NCBI GenBank assembly: GCA_021604525.1
Contig: BQJD01000012.1
Location: 47,552-111,551 of the forward strand
DNA length: 64,000 bases
Direction: 5' to 3'
Source: a marine bacterium B5-7
Lineage (GTDB): Bacteria; Pseudomonadota; Gammaproteobacteria; Arenicellales; CAJQKF01
The notes under the pieces were generated by a model, which did not search any database, was not told where the DNA came from, and saw nothing but the letters and a program-made list of their open reading frames with translations. Positions 1-8,410 of the stretch are shown here, piece by piece; within the stretch, counting starts at the first letter, position 1; each line of letters begins with the position of its first letter. The translations under genes and the position numbers were made by a program.

Positions 1-2
1 CG

Positions 3-353
3 TTGGTTGGTTATGGCAATCACAGTCAGCATCACTACGTGCTGTCATCGCTGGACGCCACGGAACAGCATCTGGAAATTACTGCGACCGATGATTTACT
101 GGAACGTATTGAGAATGCTCATATCAGCAAATTGTTCTCAGTGCCTTTCGGTGATGTGGGAGATTTTAACGAGGAGACCGTACGCATCCTCAAAGACGCA
201 AACTATAATCATGTCTTAATGAGCCGAGGGCATGCGCATCGCGGTAATCACAGCGTTCATGGCATCACTGCGGTGGAGCGTTGCATGCCCGCCGACACGA
301 TAGTTGACCTCGGTCTTGGTGCTTTGCGAACCAATAAGCACCATTATGGTTAA
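3..353 (+). CDS. Polysaccharide deacetylase (NodB-like), 3' fragment
   Basis: This is the C-terminal 116 residues of a gene that starts before the window. The first visible residues include GNHSQHH, which fits the second metal-binding motif H(S/T)xxH of NodB/CE4 carbohydrate esterases. The later FSVPFGDVGDFNEETVRIL stretch fits the family pattern in which a short P-F-G strand is followed by a helix and a search for a renewed topic of the barrel. Family members remove acetyl groups from cell-wall or exopolysaccharide amino sugars. The first catalytic Asp motif and any signal peptide lie outside the window, so substrate and location cannot be judged. The stop is 92 bases before the DAHP synthase gene and no clear terminator is seen between them. 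Confidence 0.65.
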   Translation: MVGYGNHSQHHYVLSSLDATEQHLEITATDDLLERIENAHISKLFSVPFGDVGDFNEETVRILKDANYNHVLMSRGHAHRGNHSVHGITAVERCMPADTIVDLGLGALRTNKHHYG

Positions 354-445
354 AAAAACTCCGCCAATCGGCTAGAATCGGTGCCCCGCAACGGGATACC
401 CGCTGCCTTGTCATCGTTCGTAAACTGCAACTTTATAAACCAGCC

Positions 446-1525
446 ATGTCCAACAAGTACCGAACGGACGATTTAAGGATCGCCGATATCAAGGAAGTCG
501 CCAATCCACTGACGGTTTGCGAAGAGTTCCCAGCCAGCGAGGATGTTGCGCGGGTCACATACGAAGCTCGTAACCAGATTCAGGACATCATGGATCGCAA
601 GGACGATCGCCTGATTGTGATAACCGGCCCGTGTTCGATTCATGACACCAAAGCCGCCATGGAGTTCGCCAGCCGGCTTGCCGAATTACGAGTGCGCTTC
701 GCCAACAATCTGTTGATTATCATGCGAACCTATTTCGAGAAACCGCGCACCACGGTCGGCTGGAAAGGCTTGATTAATGACCCGGACCTCGATAATGGAT
801 TTCATATCAATAAGGGTCTTCGGGTGGCGCGCAAGCTGGTTCTGGATATCAATGCGCTTGGTGTTCCGGTCGCTACCGAGTATCTCGATATCATTACGCC
901 CCAGTACATCGCTGACGCGATAGCCTGGGGTGCCATCGGCGCACGCACCACGGAAAGCCAGGTTCATCGGGAAATGGCATCGGGTTTGTCAGGGCCCGTG
1001 GGTTTCAAAAACGGTACCAAGGGGAATCTGCAGATCGCGGTAGATGCAATCGGCGCCGCCAGACACCCGCATCATTTTTTATCGTTGACCAAGGCCGGAC
1101 AATCGGCGATCTATCACACGACCGGCAATCCATATGCGCACATCATCCTGCGGGGGGGCAGCGAGCCAAATTACAGTCGTGAACACGTCAATCAAACGGC
1201 GACATTGCTACAAAAAGCAGGTTTGCCGGAATTGGTCATGATTGATTTCAGCCATGCCAACAGCCGTAAGATTGCCACCCGACAGCTTGAAGTGTGCGCC
1301 GATGTGAGCCACCAGATTGCCGACGGCGATGCCCGTATTTTTGGTGCGATGATTGAAAGTCATCTGGTTGAGGGGCGTCAGGATGCAAGTTCCGGCAAGG
1401 AACTCGTATATGGCCAGAGCATCACTGATGCATGTATTGGATGGGATGACAATGTGCGTATTCTTGATCAACTTGCTGAATCAGTCGCTGCTCGCCGTGC
1501 CCGTACGAGACGACAGGCAAGTTGA
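446..1525 (+). CDS. aroG: 3-deoxy-7-phosphoheptulonate (DAHP) synthase, class I
   Basis: The enzyme condenses phosphoenolpyruvate and erythrose 4-phosphate to DAHP, the first step of the shikimate pathway to aromatic amino acids. The 359 residues match the usual length of AroF/AroG/AroH proteins. Family signatures visible by eye are ITGPCSIHD near residue 60, RTYFEKPRTTVGWKG near 95, GARTTESQ near 165 and GFKNGT near 188. The N-terminal segment of about 50 residues before the barrel is typical of feedback-regulated class I enzymes. Which aromatic amino acid inhibits it cannot be read from sequence alone, so the symbol denotes the family rather than a proven Phe-sensitive isozyme. The ATG at 446 is the only reasonable start. 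It appears to be a single-gene unit. Confidence 0.93.
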   Translation: MSNKYRTDDLRIADIKEVANPLTVCEEFPASEDVARVTYEARNQIQDIMDRKDDRLIVITGPCSIHDTKAAMEFASRLAELRVRFANNLLIIMRTYFEKPRTTVGWKGLINDPDLDNGFHINKGLRVARKLVLDINALGVPVATEYLDIITPQYIADAIAWGAIGARTTESQVHREMASGLSGPVGFKNGTKGNLQIAVDAIGAARHPHHFLSLTKAGQSAIYHTTGNPYAHIILRGGSEPNYSREHVNQTATLLQKAGLPELVMIDFSHANSRKIATRQLEVCADVSHQIADGDARIFGAMIESHLVEGRQDASSGKELVYGQSITDACIGWDDNVRILDQLAESVAARRARTRRQAS

Positions 1526-1808
1526 GGAATTAGCCTATACCCTTACCGAAATCGGAAACCACGCCGCTCGATTCAGCCGCTGACATTTATATCGCAATCA
1601 AATTGTTTAGTGCCGCGGGCACTGCATTTCGCTGTTATGCAGTGCTAATGTTTTGGCTTTGAACGAGTCGTCTTCAGCCGGCATACTGGTTTGCTGGCTC
1701 AGACATGGTATTTCCGACATCGTAACTACAAGTATTCGGCAATCATCACTGAATGATCAAGGTTTGGTTGTGATGTGCCGAGCATCTGATTTTATGGGAG
1801 AGATGACT

Positions 1809-2999
1809 ATGATAAAGCCGCATGGAGCCGATGAACTGAAACCACTTTTTGTGGCTGACGAAGACGAGCGCCAACGTTTGTCAGGCGAGGCATCGAATCT
1901 GCCTTCAATTATTGTATCTTCGGCCACAGCGGCCAATGCCGTCATGTTGGGTGCCGGTTACTTCACGCCGCTTGAAGGCTTTATGAATCTTGCCAATGCA
2001 ATAAGCGTGGCCACTAATATGAAAACCACCGACGGTTTGTTCTGGCCTGTGCCGATATTGAATTGTTGCCAGGATGACCACGGCGTTACAGCGGGAACCA
2101 CTATCGCGCTTCGTGATCCCAATATCGACGGCAATCCGGTCCTCGCCGTTATGGAAGTCGATGCGGTTGAGGAGATGAGCGAACAACAACAAGACCTCAT
2201 CACCGAGCGAGTGTACGGCACCCTTGATATGGCGCATCCTGGAGTTGCGGCCTTCAAAAGCCAGGGAAGAATTATTTTGTCAGGGCCAATAAAGGTATTG
2301 AACTACAGTTACTTCGAGCGGGATTTCGCCTCGACATTCAGAACTGCCCAACAAATTCGCGATGGCATTACCGAGCGAGGCTGGCAGAAGGTTGTTGCCT
2401 TCCAGACACGCAATCCGATGCATCGCGCTCATGAAGAACTCTGCAAGATGGCCAAGGATGCGACTGGCGCCGATGGGGTGCTGATCCACATGCTGCTTGG
2501 CAAACTGAAGCCGGGGGATATCCCCGCGCCAGTGCGTGATGCAGCCATACGCAAGATGGTGGAACTGTATTTCCCGGCCAACACAGTGATGATTACCGGA
2601 TACGGTTTCGATATGCTCTATGCCGGGCCACGCGAGGCAGTGCTACATGCCTTGTTCAGGCAAAATGCCGGCTGCACACACTTCATTATTGGCCGCGATC
2701 ATGCCGGTGTAGGTGATTTTTATGGTGCCTTCGACGCGCAGACAATCTTCGATGAAGAAGTGCCAAAAGGAGCGCTCAAAATCGAGATATTCCGAGCCGA
2801 TCACACAGCCTATTCAAAGAAGCTCGACAGGGTGGTGATGATGCGCGATGCGCCAGATCATACCAAGGAGGATTTCGTACTGCTGTCAGGTACCCGTGTC
2901 AGGGAAATGCTTGCCAATGGCGAAGAATTACCGGTTGAATTCGCAAGACCCGAAGTTGCCCATATCCTGATGGACTACTATCGCCAGCAGGCGGCGTGA
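1809..2999 (+). CDS. sat: ATP sulfurylase (sulfate adenylyltransferase), Sat type
   Basis: The product interconverts ATP plus sulfate with APS plus pyrophosphate. The reading frame is open from 1653, but ATG 1809 is preceded by GGGAGA at a 6-base spacing and gives a 396-residue protein, the normal length of homo-oligomeric Sat. Counting from that start, the nucleotide-binding motif QTRNPMHRAHE begins near residue 199, followed by a LIHMLLGKLKPGDIP segment and GRDHAGVG near 295. The N-terminal PUA-like domain precedes the catalytic domain. Sat enzymes of this kind serve sulfate assimilation in some bacteria and run in reverse in sulfur oxidisers. No APS reductase, aprAB or sulfite dehydrogenase lies in the window, so the direction cannot be decided. 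A strong terminator follows directly, marking a monocistronic unit. Confidence 0.93.
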   Translation: MIKPHGADELKPLFVADEDERQRLSGEASNLPSIIVSSATAANAVMLGAGYFTPLEGFMNLANAISVATNMKTTDGLFWPVPILNCCQDDHGVTAGTTIALRDPNIDGNPVLAVMEVDAVEEMSEQQQDLITERVYGTLDMAHPGVAAFKSQGRIILSGPIKVLNYSYFERDFASTFRTAQQIRDGITERGWQKVVAFQTRNPMHRAHEELCKMAKDATGADGVLIHMLLGKLKPGDIPAPVRDAAIRKMVELYFPANTVMITGYGFDMLYAGPREAVLHALFRQNAGCTHFIIGRDHAGVGDFYGAFDAQTIFDEEVPKGALKIEIFRADHTAYSKKLDRVVMMRDAPDHTKEDFVLLSGTRVREMLANGEELPVEFARPEVAHILMDYYRQQAA

Positions 3000-3024
3000 T
3001 TATCACCTTCCATTGAAATAAAAC

Positions 3025-3047
3025 GGCCCCGGAAACGGGGCCATTTT
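3025..3047 (+). terminator. Rho-independent terminator after sat
   Basis: A 7-bp stem GGCCCCG/CGGGGCC with a GAAA tetraloop (3025-3042) is preceded by an A run and followed by TTTT. It lies 25 bases after the sat stop. Confidence 0.85.
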
Positions 3048-3228
3048 CATTGGGAAATGTGAATCCATGGGGCAATTCGATACATGCCAGGTCATCACTT
3101 ATCGGCATGAACTGGCATGGTCGTGTTAAAGCGCTGCATAATATCTTTTGCGGATGGCAATTATTAAAGAAATGACAATAAGTCGATTTATAAGAGTCTA
3201 TTTAAATACGGCAACAGGGGGAGAAGTT

Positions 3229-3285
3229 ATGAGCCATCGAACAGTACTGTATTTGGAAGATGGCCGGGCAGCATGCGTCTTCTGA
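3229..3285 (+). CDS. Possible 18-codon leader ORF overlapping the EEP gene
   Basis: An ATG at 3229 follows a strong ribosome-binding site (AGGGGGAGAAG) and opens an 18-codon frame, MSHRTVLYLEDGRAACVF, ending in TGA at 3283-3285. It overlaps the first 13 bases of the downstream phosphodiesterase gene in another frame. The downstream ATG has no good Shine-Dalgarno of its own, which suggests translational coupling. The peptide resembles nothing recognised. It could also be chance. Confidence 0.25.
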   Translation: MSHRTVLYLEDGRAACVF

Positions 3286-4049
3286 CCTGGAACATACATA
3301 AGGGCATCGGCAGTCTGGATCGACGCTACGACTTCAAACGCATTATCGATGTTATCGATCACTACCAACCGGATGTGGTGACCATGCAGGAGGTTGACCA
3401 GGGTGTACCAAGATCGCGCGGCGACGATCAGACGCAGCTTCTGGCGTCAGTGATCGGTTATCCGTATTACATCTTCGGTGCTAACGTTGATTTGAAGCAG
3501 GGCCGCTACGGCAATGCCACGCTGTCTCGGTTTCCCATACGCCATTGGCAGAATATCGACCTGACATTTACCGGTAAAAAGTCGCGAGGCGCGTTGTATA
3601 CCGAGTTGACTGTGCCTCAGCACGGCCGCCGGCTGACCGTCCACGTTGTTAATATTCATCTTGGGTTGTCCGGTATGGAACGACGCTGGCAGATCCGACG
3701 GCTGCTTGAATCAGATGATATTATCCATCTCGACAGTGGCAGTCGCATGATCGTATCGGGGGATACTAATGACTGGAGCGGGGCCTTGGTTCGCGGTCGG
3801 CTGCGTCAGATGGGTTTTCGTTGTGCCACCGGCACGGGTGCTCGGGCCTCGTTGACCTTTCCGTCATGGGGACCTGTTGGTGCCCTGGACCGCGTTCTGG
3901 TTCGTGGCGCCCTGGCAGAATTTCATCACACCCGTGCCCGTCTGTCGCTGGCAAGCAGTGCCTCGGATCATCTGCCGGTAGTCATAGATATGGACGTGGT
4001 ACCGATGTCCAAAGCAGATGTCGGTAACGATGCCCCAGTTGTCGGTTGA
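3273..4049 (+). CDS. Endonuclease/exonuclease/phosphatase (EEP) family hydrolase
   Basis: This 258-residue protein is a complete EEP-fold metal-dependent phosphodiesterase. Catalytic positions are visible: Asn7 in TWNIHKG, Glu40 in MQEVD, Asp164 and Asn166 in SGDTNDW, and Asp232-His233 in ASDHLPVV. Family members cleave phosphodiester bonds in nucleic acids, phospholipids or phosphoinositides. The short length and lack of DNA-binding insertions fit the small stand-alone group often encoded beside cardiolipin synthases or membrane proteins, but no such partner is adjacent here. There is no signal peptide, so it should act in the cytoplasm. The start at 3273 has a weak ribosome site and overlaps a possible leader ORF with a strong one. 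Confidence 0.82.
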   Translation: MRLLTWNIHKGIGSLDRRYDFKRIIDVIDHYQPDVVTMQEVDQGVPRSRGDDQTQLLASVIGYPYYIFGANVDLKQGRYGNATLSRFPIRHWQNIDLTFTGKKSRGALYTELTVPQHGRRLTVHVVNIHLGLSGMERRWQIRRLLESDDIIHLDSGSRMIVSGDTNDWSGALVRGRLRQMGFRCATGTGARASLTFPSWGPVGALDRVLVRGALAEFHHTRARLSLASSASDHLPVVIDMDVVPMSKADVGNDAPVVG

Positions 4050-4123
4050 GGTCGTCCGCCGGGATATCAGTTCAGGATATGGAGTCAGGTAGGCACAGGT
4101 GCGTAGTTGCCGATTATGGATGA

Positions 4124-4381
4124 TTACTCGAAATTTGCGGGGATCGCCAGGTCCTCGAGCATGATAGGTATATCGTCTTCTATTTTGTAAATGGTATTAC
4201 CGTTTCGGGTAATCAACGCACCATCGAGAGGACGTTCGACCAGGGTGCCGTCGACATGTTTTATCTCACCCTTTTCAATGAGTTGGTTCAGGTGATCGAG
4301 TCGTTCTGCTGACAGCATTGTGACTGATTGTTTGGTCACGGGGCAACGCAGAATCTCCAGCAACTTGGCGTCAACAGTCAT
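4124..4381 (-). CDS. Trm112-like / UPF0434 family small protein
   Basis: The 85-residue protein begins VDAKLLEILRCPVTKQSV and ends with NTIYKIEDDIPIMLEDLAI, the two signatures of the YcaR/Trm112-like family. In many relatives the N-terminal CP motif is part of a small zinc ribbon; here only one Cys is evident, so metal binding is doubtful. Bacterial members are often encoded next to lpxK and kdsB, but neither is nearby. Eukaryotic Trm112 activates methyltransferases, and a similar helper role is only a possibility. A good ribosome site (AAGGAGC, read on the minus strand) precedes the ATG at 4381. Confidence 0.8.
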   Translation of the reverse strand: MTVDAKLLEILRCPVTKQSVTMLSAERLDHLNQLIEKGEIKHVDGTLVERPLDGALITRNGNTIYKIEDDIPIMLEDLAIPANFE

Positions 4382-4445
4382 GAGTGCTCCTTATAAAATT
4401 GATCAATGCGGTAATTGTCTCACATTGGCTGTTATTCGTTGCGTA

Positions 4446-5246
4446 TTAGCGTAGCGGTTGCAACAACAGCCGATCAAGTCGTTGATCATCTCCCGATCGA
4501 AACTCCTCGAGACCGATCTGCATCTGTTCGTGACCATTTTCGGGTTGATCCCGGTACGTACCAAAAGCACGATCCCACCAGGGAATGTTGAAACCAAAAT
4601 TACTGTTGGTTTCGTGGGGCAGAATCGAGTGATGAACCCTGTGCATATCCGGCGTGACCAGAATGAAACGCAGGATTCGGTCGAGACGCTGGGGCAGGCG
4701 GATATTCGCATGATTAAACAAGGCAGCGCCGTTGAGGACGATTTCAAATATCATCACCACGATACCCGGTGCGCCGAGTGCGATAATCACCGCAAACTTG
4801 ATGATCATCGATAGTAAAATCTCCAGCGGATGAAATCTGAGTGCGGTGCTGAAATCAAATGCCGTATCGCTGTGATGCAGCCTGTGAAGGCGCCAAAAGA
4901 GTGGCACGGCGTGAAAGATTCGGTGCTGAAAATAGATAGCAAGATCGAGAGCGAGGAATGCCAGCAGACCACTTATAAAGGCAACCGGTACCGATGTGTC
5001 GAGAGTGTCCCGCGAAATTAAATTGAGTAAGCCGATACCGCGTTCATTTGCCACAATTGCGACGCCTGTTGCTCCAAGCGGCAGCAAAACCCGTACCAGG
5101 AACACGTCGATAACTACAATGGAAAAATTAACGATCCAGCGCCGCCTGGAAGTTTCGGGGCGCCGTGGCAAGAACACTTCAAGTATGGCCATGGCGCTCA
5201 GGATAACCAGAAAAATAAGCAGGCGAATGGCTGTTTCGTATCCCAT
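4446..5246 (-). CDS. Sterol desaturase / fatty acid hydroxylase family membrane di-iron enzyme
   Basis: The 266-residue integral membrane protein has hydrophobic segments near residues 5-25, 40-60, 88-107 and 143-172. It carries the histidine clusters of the family: H108-RIF-H112, H121-RL-H124-H125, H139 in RFHPLE, H179 in FNHAN, and H202-RV-H205-H206. These ligate a non-haem di-iron centre that uses O2 to hydroxylate or desaturate lipid chains or sterol-like molecules. The exact substrate is unknown. Family members in gammaproteobacteria act on ornithine lipids, hopanoids, carotenoids or alkyl-lipids. It is transcribed with the downstream Trm112-like gene across a 64-base gap, or separately. 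Confidence 0.85.
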   Translation of the reverse strand: MGYETAIRLLIFLVILSAMAILEVFLPRRPETSRRRWIVNFSIVVIDVFLVRVLLPLGATGVAIVANERGIGLLNLISRDTLDTSVPVAFISGLLAFLALDLAIYFQHRIFHAVPLFWRLHRLHHSDTAFDFSTALRFHPLEILLSMIIKFAVIIALGAPGIVVMIFEIVLNGAALFNHANIRLPQRLDRILRFILVTPDMHRVHHSILPHETNSNFGFNIPWWDRAFGTYRDQPENGHEQMQIGLEEFRSGDDQRLDRLLLQPLR

Positions 5247-5690
5247 GGCTACCGCTATGCCTTATTCATATAGATATTCATCAATATGGATATTCGATTT
5301 ATAGGAGGGTGTAATACTTGTCCCCTCGATTCTATCCAAAACTTTGACCGAGCACAGCTTATGCTGATATCCGTTAATGTGTCACAAATTGCCTCGGGAT
5401 ATGGCGGTGGCTACTATCTTCATGCTGTCCGTGCAGAGGCCAGATTTACCAAAATATCGACACATATGTTGCCTGAATGCAATCCGGTTGCGTGCTCTCA
5501 AAGTGTTAAACTTAAGCACTGCAATTCAAGCAAAAGTTGATTTATCCTCGAAATACCGGTGCCAGGTTGTATCTGACAGGGATTTTGCAACTGTGACCGA
5601 ATCTTGAAGAAAACCTTGCGAATGGATATTCGTCAACTCGTCGCGGCCTAGTCGTCGCGCTATTCACTCACTATCAATCAGGAAAAATGA
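5247..5690. other. Intergenic region, 444 bp
   Basis: This divergent region lies between the hydroxylase gene (minus) and the FKBP gene (plus). It is AT-rich near the hydroxylase start, with two ATATNGATATTC-like repeats around 5268-5296. Short open frames are present but have neither ribosome sites nor recognisable products. It presumably holds both promoters; I could not identify convincing -35/-10 pairs. Confidence 0.5.
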
Positions 5691-6386
5691 ATGAAACCTT
5701 ACTTGAACGTCGGTTGCGGCGCACTGTTATCTCTGTTCGCTGCCAGCACCGTATTGGCTGCCGACGAATCTTTGGACAGTGAACTCCAGAAATACAGTTA
5801 CGCAATGGGTTACAGCATTGGTAATCAGGTGCTGAATCAGTTTGGATCGGAGAATATCGATCTTGACCCGGCAGCCTTCGCGAGGGCGATTCGAGATGCC
5901 ATGAGCCAGCAAGACCCGGCGCTTGCTCCTGAGGAAATGCAGGCCGTGGTGATGGCACGCCGCGAAAAACAAATGGCTGAAATGCAAGAGGCTGCCGATA
6001 AAGCCAAGGCTACCGGTGAGGCATTTCTCAAGGAAAATGGCCAGCGTGACGGCGTTGTAACAACTGACTCCGGTCTTCAGTATGAAATTTTGACCGAAGG
6101 CGCAGGCGACAGTCCCAAAGCTACGGATACCGTGGTAGTTCATTATCGCGGTACATTGCTGGATGGTACCGAGTTTGATAGTTCCTATCGCCGCGAGAAT
6201 CCGGCGACATTCGCCCTGGATGGGATCATCCCGGGATGGAAGGAAGTTTTACAGCTAATGAATGTAGGTGCCAAGTGGAAAGTTTATATCCCCTCGGAAC
6301 TGGCCTACGGTGAGCGTGGTGCGGGCGACACCATCGGCCCGAATGAAGCATTGATTTTCGAGATCGAATTGCTCGAGGTTAAATAA
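5691..6386 (+). CDS. FKBP-type peptidyl-prolyl isomerase, periplasmic (FkpA/Mip-like)
   Basis: The 231-residue protein has an N-terminal signal peptide ending near ALAADES (residue 24), so it is exported. An alpha-helical FKBP_N dimerisation domain follows, with the family phrase YSYAMGYSIGNQV near residue 36 and a long helix to about residue 115. The C-terminal FKBP domain (about 125-231) contains VVVHYRGTLLDGTEFDSSY, IIPGWKEVLQLM and the closing IFEIELLEV. This is the FkpA/Mip layout of a V-shaped dimeric periplasmic chaperone that speeds proline isomerisation in envelope proteins. Upstream GGAAAAATGA provides a weak ribosome site. A compound terminator follows, so the gene is probably monocistronic. 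Confidence 0.93.
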   Translation: MKPYLNVGCGALLSLFAASTVLAADESLDSELQKYSYAMGYSIGNQVLNQFGSENIDLDPAAFARAIRDAMSQQDPALAPEEMQAVVMARREKQMAEMQEAADKAKATGEAFLKENGQRDGVVTTDSGLQYEILTEGAGDSPKATDTVVVHYRGTLLDGTEFDSSYRRENPATFALDGIIPGWKEVLQLMNVGAKWKVYIPSELAYGERGAGDTIGPNEALIFEIELLEVK

Positions 6387-6410
6387 CCACTGTCAGACAG
6401 CTGGTAACCA

Positions 6411-6453
6411 AAACGGGTGTCGAATGCTCACCGGAGCAAGGCACCCGTTTTTT
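6411..6453 (+). terminator. Rho-independent terminator after the FKBP gene
   Basis: The stem AAACGGGTG (6411-6419) pairs with CACCCGTTT (6442-6450) and is followed by a T run. A second hairpin, TGCTC-ACCG-GAGCA, sits inside the loop. Confidence 0.85.
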
Positions 6454-6611
6454 GTGCTGCGTACAAGCTCTCGCGTTCTACATCTATTTAATTCTCTGTG
6501 CTGTGATATGGCGCCACACCGACAATTCCATCCATGACAAATATGTGATACGAATACGCACTGCCGGCTGGAACCGAGCCACACAATAATTTTTCCCACC
6601 TTTATTACGTC

Positions 6612-7460
6612 TTGGAATCCAACAGTTTTCTGATAGCACTGGTACTTCTGGCTGCGTTACTGCACGCAAGCTGGAATGCGCTGGTGCGCATTGGTGGCGA
6701 TCGGCTGATCGTGCTGGCCGCGGTCAATTTTACCGGGACAATGATCGGCGCGACCCTGATCGGTTTCCTGCCAATGCCAGAGCCTGCGGCGTGGCCCTAT
6801 CTGGCGCTGTCCGTTGTTCTGCATTCGGGATACTACTTTTATCTGTTGCGCGCTTATGATCGTGGAGAACTCATACAGGTTTACCCGCTGGCCAGGGGCA
6901 GTGCGCCTCTTCTGATCAGCCTTGGTGGACTGGTCTTTGCTGGAGAGACTTTAGGTGTGGCGGGGTCGATTGGGGTGGTACTGACCTCGCTTGGAGTCAT
7001 TGGGCTTGCCTTCGAGCGGGGTTCGGCATGGCGCAATGGCAGTGCGGTCGTGCCGGCGCTAATCACCAGTATCTGGATAGCCGCGTATTCGGTTACAGAT
7101 GGCCTGGGCGGTCGGCTGTCAGGCAATGTGTTGAGTTATATTTGCTGGCTGTCCTTCCTGGACGGATGGCCCATTGTGATATATACGGTCATAGCCCGGC
7201 GCCATGGGATCATCCCGTATCTGCAATCGAACTGGAAGCCCTGTATCGGCGGTGGGATTCTGTCCATGAGTGCTTATGGGTTGGTTATTTTTGCAATGAG
7301 CTTAGGTGCCATGGGAATGGTCTCGGCGCTCCGTGAAACCAGCGTCATCATGGCAGCAGTCATCGGGATATTCTGGTTGAAAGAGAAAGTCAGCGTTATT
7401 CGTATCTCAGCAATACTCATGGTCGTATGCGGTGTGATGATCATGCAGATTAACGGATAG
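6612..7460 (+). CDS. EamA/DMT-family transporter
   Basis: The 282-residue protein has about ten hydrophobic helices arranged as two repeats, each with the EamA feel (LLHASWNALVRIGGDRL near residue 15; LREtSVIMAAVIGIFWLKEKV near 240). Drug/metabolite exporters of this family move small metabolites such as amino acids across the inner membrane. The frame opens with TTG at 6612 and no ATG lies upstream, so the exact start is uncertain. The gene converges on the GntR regulator of the sulfolactate locus with only 8 bases between stops. It may therefore belong functionally to its own unit rather than to sulfolactate metabolism. The substrate is unknown. Confidence 0.8.
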   Translation: MESNSFLIALVLLAALLHASWNALVRIGGDRLIVLAAVNFTGTMIGATLIGFLPMPEPAAWPYLALSVVLHSGYYFYLLRAYDRGELIQVYPLARGSAPLLISLGGLVFAGETLGVAGSIGVVLTSLGVIGLAFERGSAWRNGSAVVPALITSIWIAAYSVTDGLGGRLSGNVLSYICWLSFLDGWPIVIYTVIARRHGIIPYLQSNWKPCIGGGILSMSAYGLVIFAMSLGAMGMVSALRETSVIMAAVIGIFWLKEKVSVIRISAILMVVCGVMIMQING

Positions 7461-7468
7461 ACGTTCTC

Positions 7469-8218
7469 TCAGGTTACCTGGCTGCTGTAGTGATGACTAT
7501 GGGTATTAACCAGGCTGGTTCGAAGTTCTACAGCCAACCCGTTCAGATCGTAAGCTGTCCGCTCGATACTAAGCAGTGCCGCGCCCTTGTCGATATCCAG
7601 CGTTCGAGCGATTCTGGCGCCGGCGAGGACTGCCTTGATTTTCTCATCGGCGCGATGAATGGTAATACCGTATTGCGTTTCGTAGAACTCGTATAGCGTA
7701 TTGGGGAGATCGTTGGGGGTGAGTTTATCGAGTCCCGGAAATTTTCGTGCCGATACTGCAATCGTTTCAAAGAAAACATTTTTATGAGACAGGTCCCGTA
7801 CACGTTCAATGCGCACAACCTGGCCACCATCCTCGAGTCCCAGAGACTCCTTTTCACGTCGCGTCGCAACTCGCCGGCGACATGACAGCGTGTGAGAGCG
7901 CGGGTGTGATCGATCGGAATGATCGGCAACAATATGAAAAAAGTGGAACAGTTCGCGGCGTCGATCGTGGGCAGCAACAAACGTGCCCTTGCCTTGCTGC
8001 CTTACTAGCACATTACGTGCTACCAGTTCGCCAATTGCCTTGCGAACCGTTCCCTGACTGACCTCAAGCTCGCTGGCGAGGTGTGATTCGCCGGGAATAG
8101 GCTTGCCTGGTTTCCACGCACCTTTTTGCACGCGTTGCATGAGGATATCGCGAACCTGTGCATACAGAGGCCCATTACCGGCGATTATTGGTTGCAGTGG
8201 TTCGTTATCAGTGAACAT
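7469..8218 (-). CDS. GntR/HutC-family transcriptional regulator, likely of the suy operon
   Basis: The 249-residue protein has an N-terminal winged helix (about 20-85) with HLASELEVSQGTVRKAIGEL and LVRQQGKGTFVA, the classic GntR recognition region. A C-terminal UTRA ligand-binding domain follows (about 100-245), which marks the HutC subfamily that senses small catabolites. It is divergent from suyAB, and a perfect 22-bp palindrome sits in the shared intergenic region, 74 bases upstream of its start and 10 bases upstream of the suy -35 box. Position and family suggest it represses the operon and is released by sulfolactate or an intermediate. That ligand is an inference. Confidence 0.9.
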   Translation of the reverse strand: MFTDNEPLQPIIAGNGPLYAQVRDILMQRVQKGAWKPGKPIPGESHLASELEVSQGTVRKAIGELVARNVLVRQQGKGTFVAAHDRRRELFHFFHIVADHSDRSHPRSHTLSCRRRVATRREKESLGLEDGGQVVRIERVRDLSHKNVFFETIAVSARKFPGLDKLTPNDLPNTLYEFYETQYGITIHRADEKIKAVLAGARIARTLDIDKGAALLSIERTAYDLNGLAVELRTSLVNTHSHHYSSQVT

Positions 8219-8291
8219 CGATTACTCCGGTTCAACAAAATCAAGCGTGAACTATTGGTCAGATTTCGAGGAATTTTCCATTCCCGGAAAG

Positions 8292-8313
8292 ATAACTCTT
8301 ATATAAGAGTTAT
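8292..8313. promoter_or_regulatory. Perfect 22-bp palindrome, candidate GntR operator
   Basis: Each half-site reads ATAACTCTTAT, with perfect two-fold symmetry centred between 8302 and 8303. It lies in the gntR-suyA intergenic region immediately upstream of the suy -35 box. HutC-type GntR proteins bind short AT-centred palindromes of this kind. Confidence 0.75.
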
Positions 8314-8322
8314 ACAAGACAA

Positions 8323-8351
8323 TTGACAACACCCCCGAGCGGTTTTATAGT
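8323..8351 (+). promoter_or_regulatory. Sigma70-type promoter of suyAB-slcC-comC
   Basis: A consensus -35 TTGACA (8323-8328) is followed after 17 bases by TATAGT (8346-8351). The suyA ATG lies 59 bases beyond the -10 box. The candidate operator ends 9 bases before the -35 element. Confidence 0.75.
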
Positions 8352-8410
8352 TGCCCATTCGCGGCTTATTGGAGGCCGCCTTGTCACATTTACATCCGCG
8401 GGAGATTTTC

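Noticed and set aside
1653..1808. N-terminal extension of ATP sulfurylase from an upstream start
   Set aside because: It has no ribosome site and no family similarity, while ATG 1809 has a good site and gives the normal length.
5286..5607. Overlapping plus-strand open frames between the hydroxylase and FKBP genes
   Set aside because: They lack ribosome sites and recognisable content and look like chance frames in AT-rich DNA.
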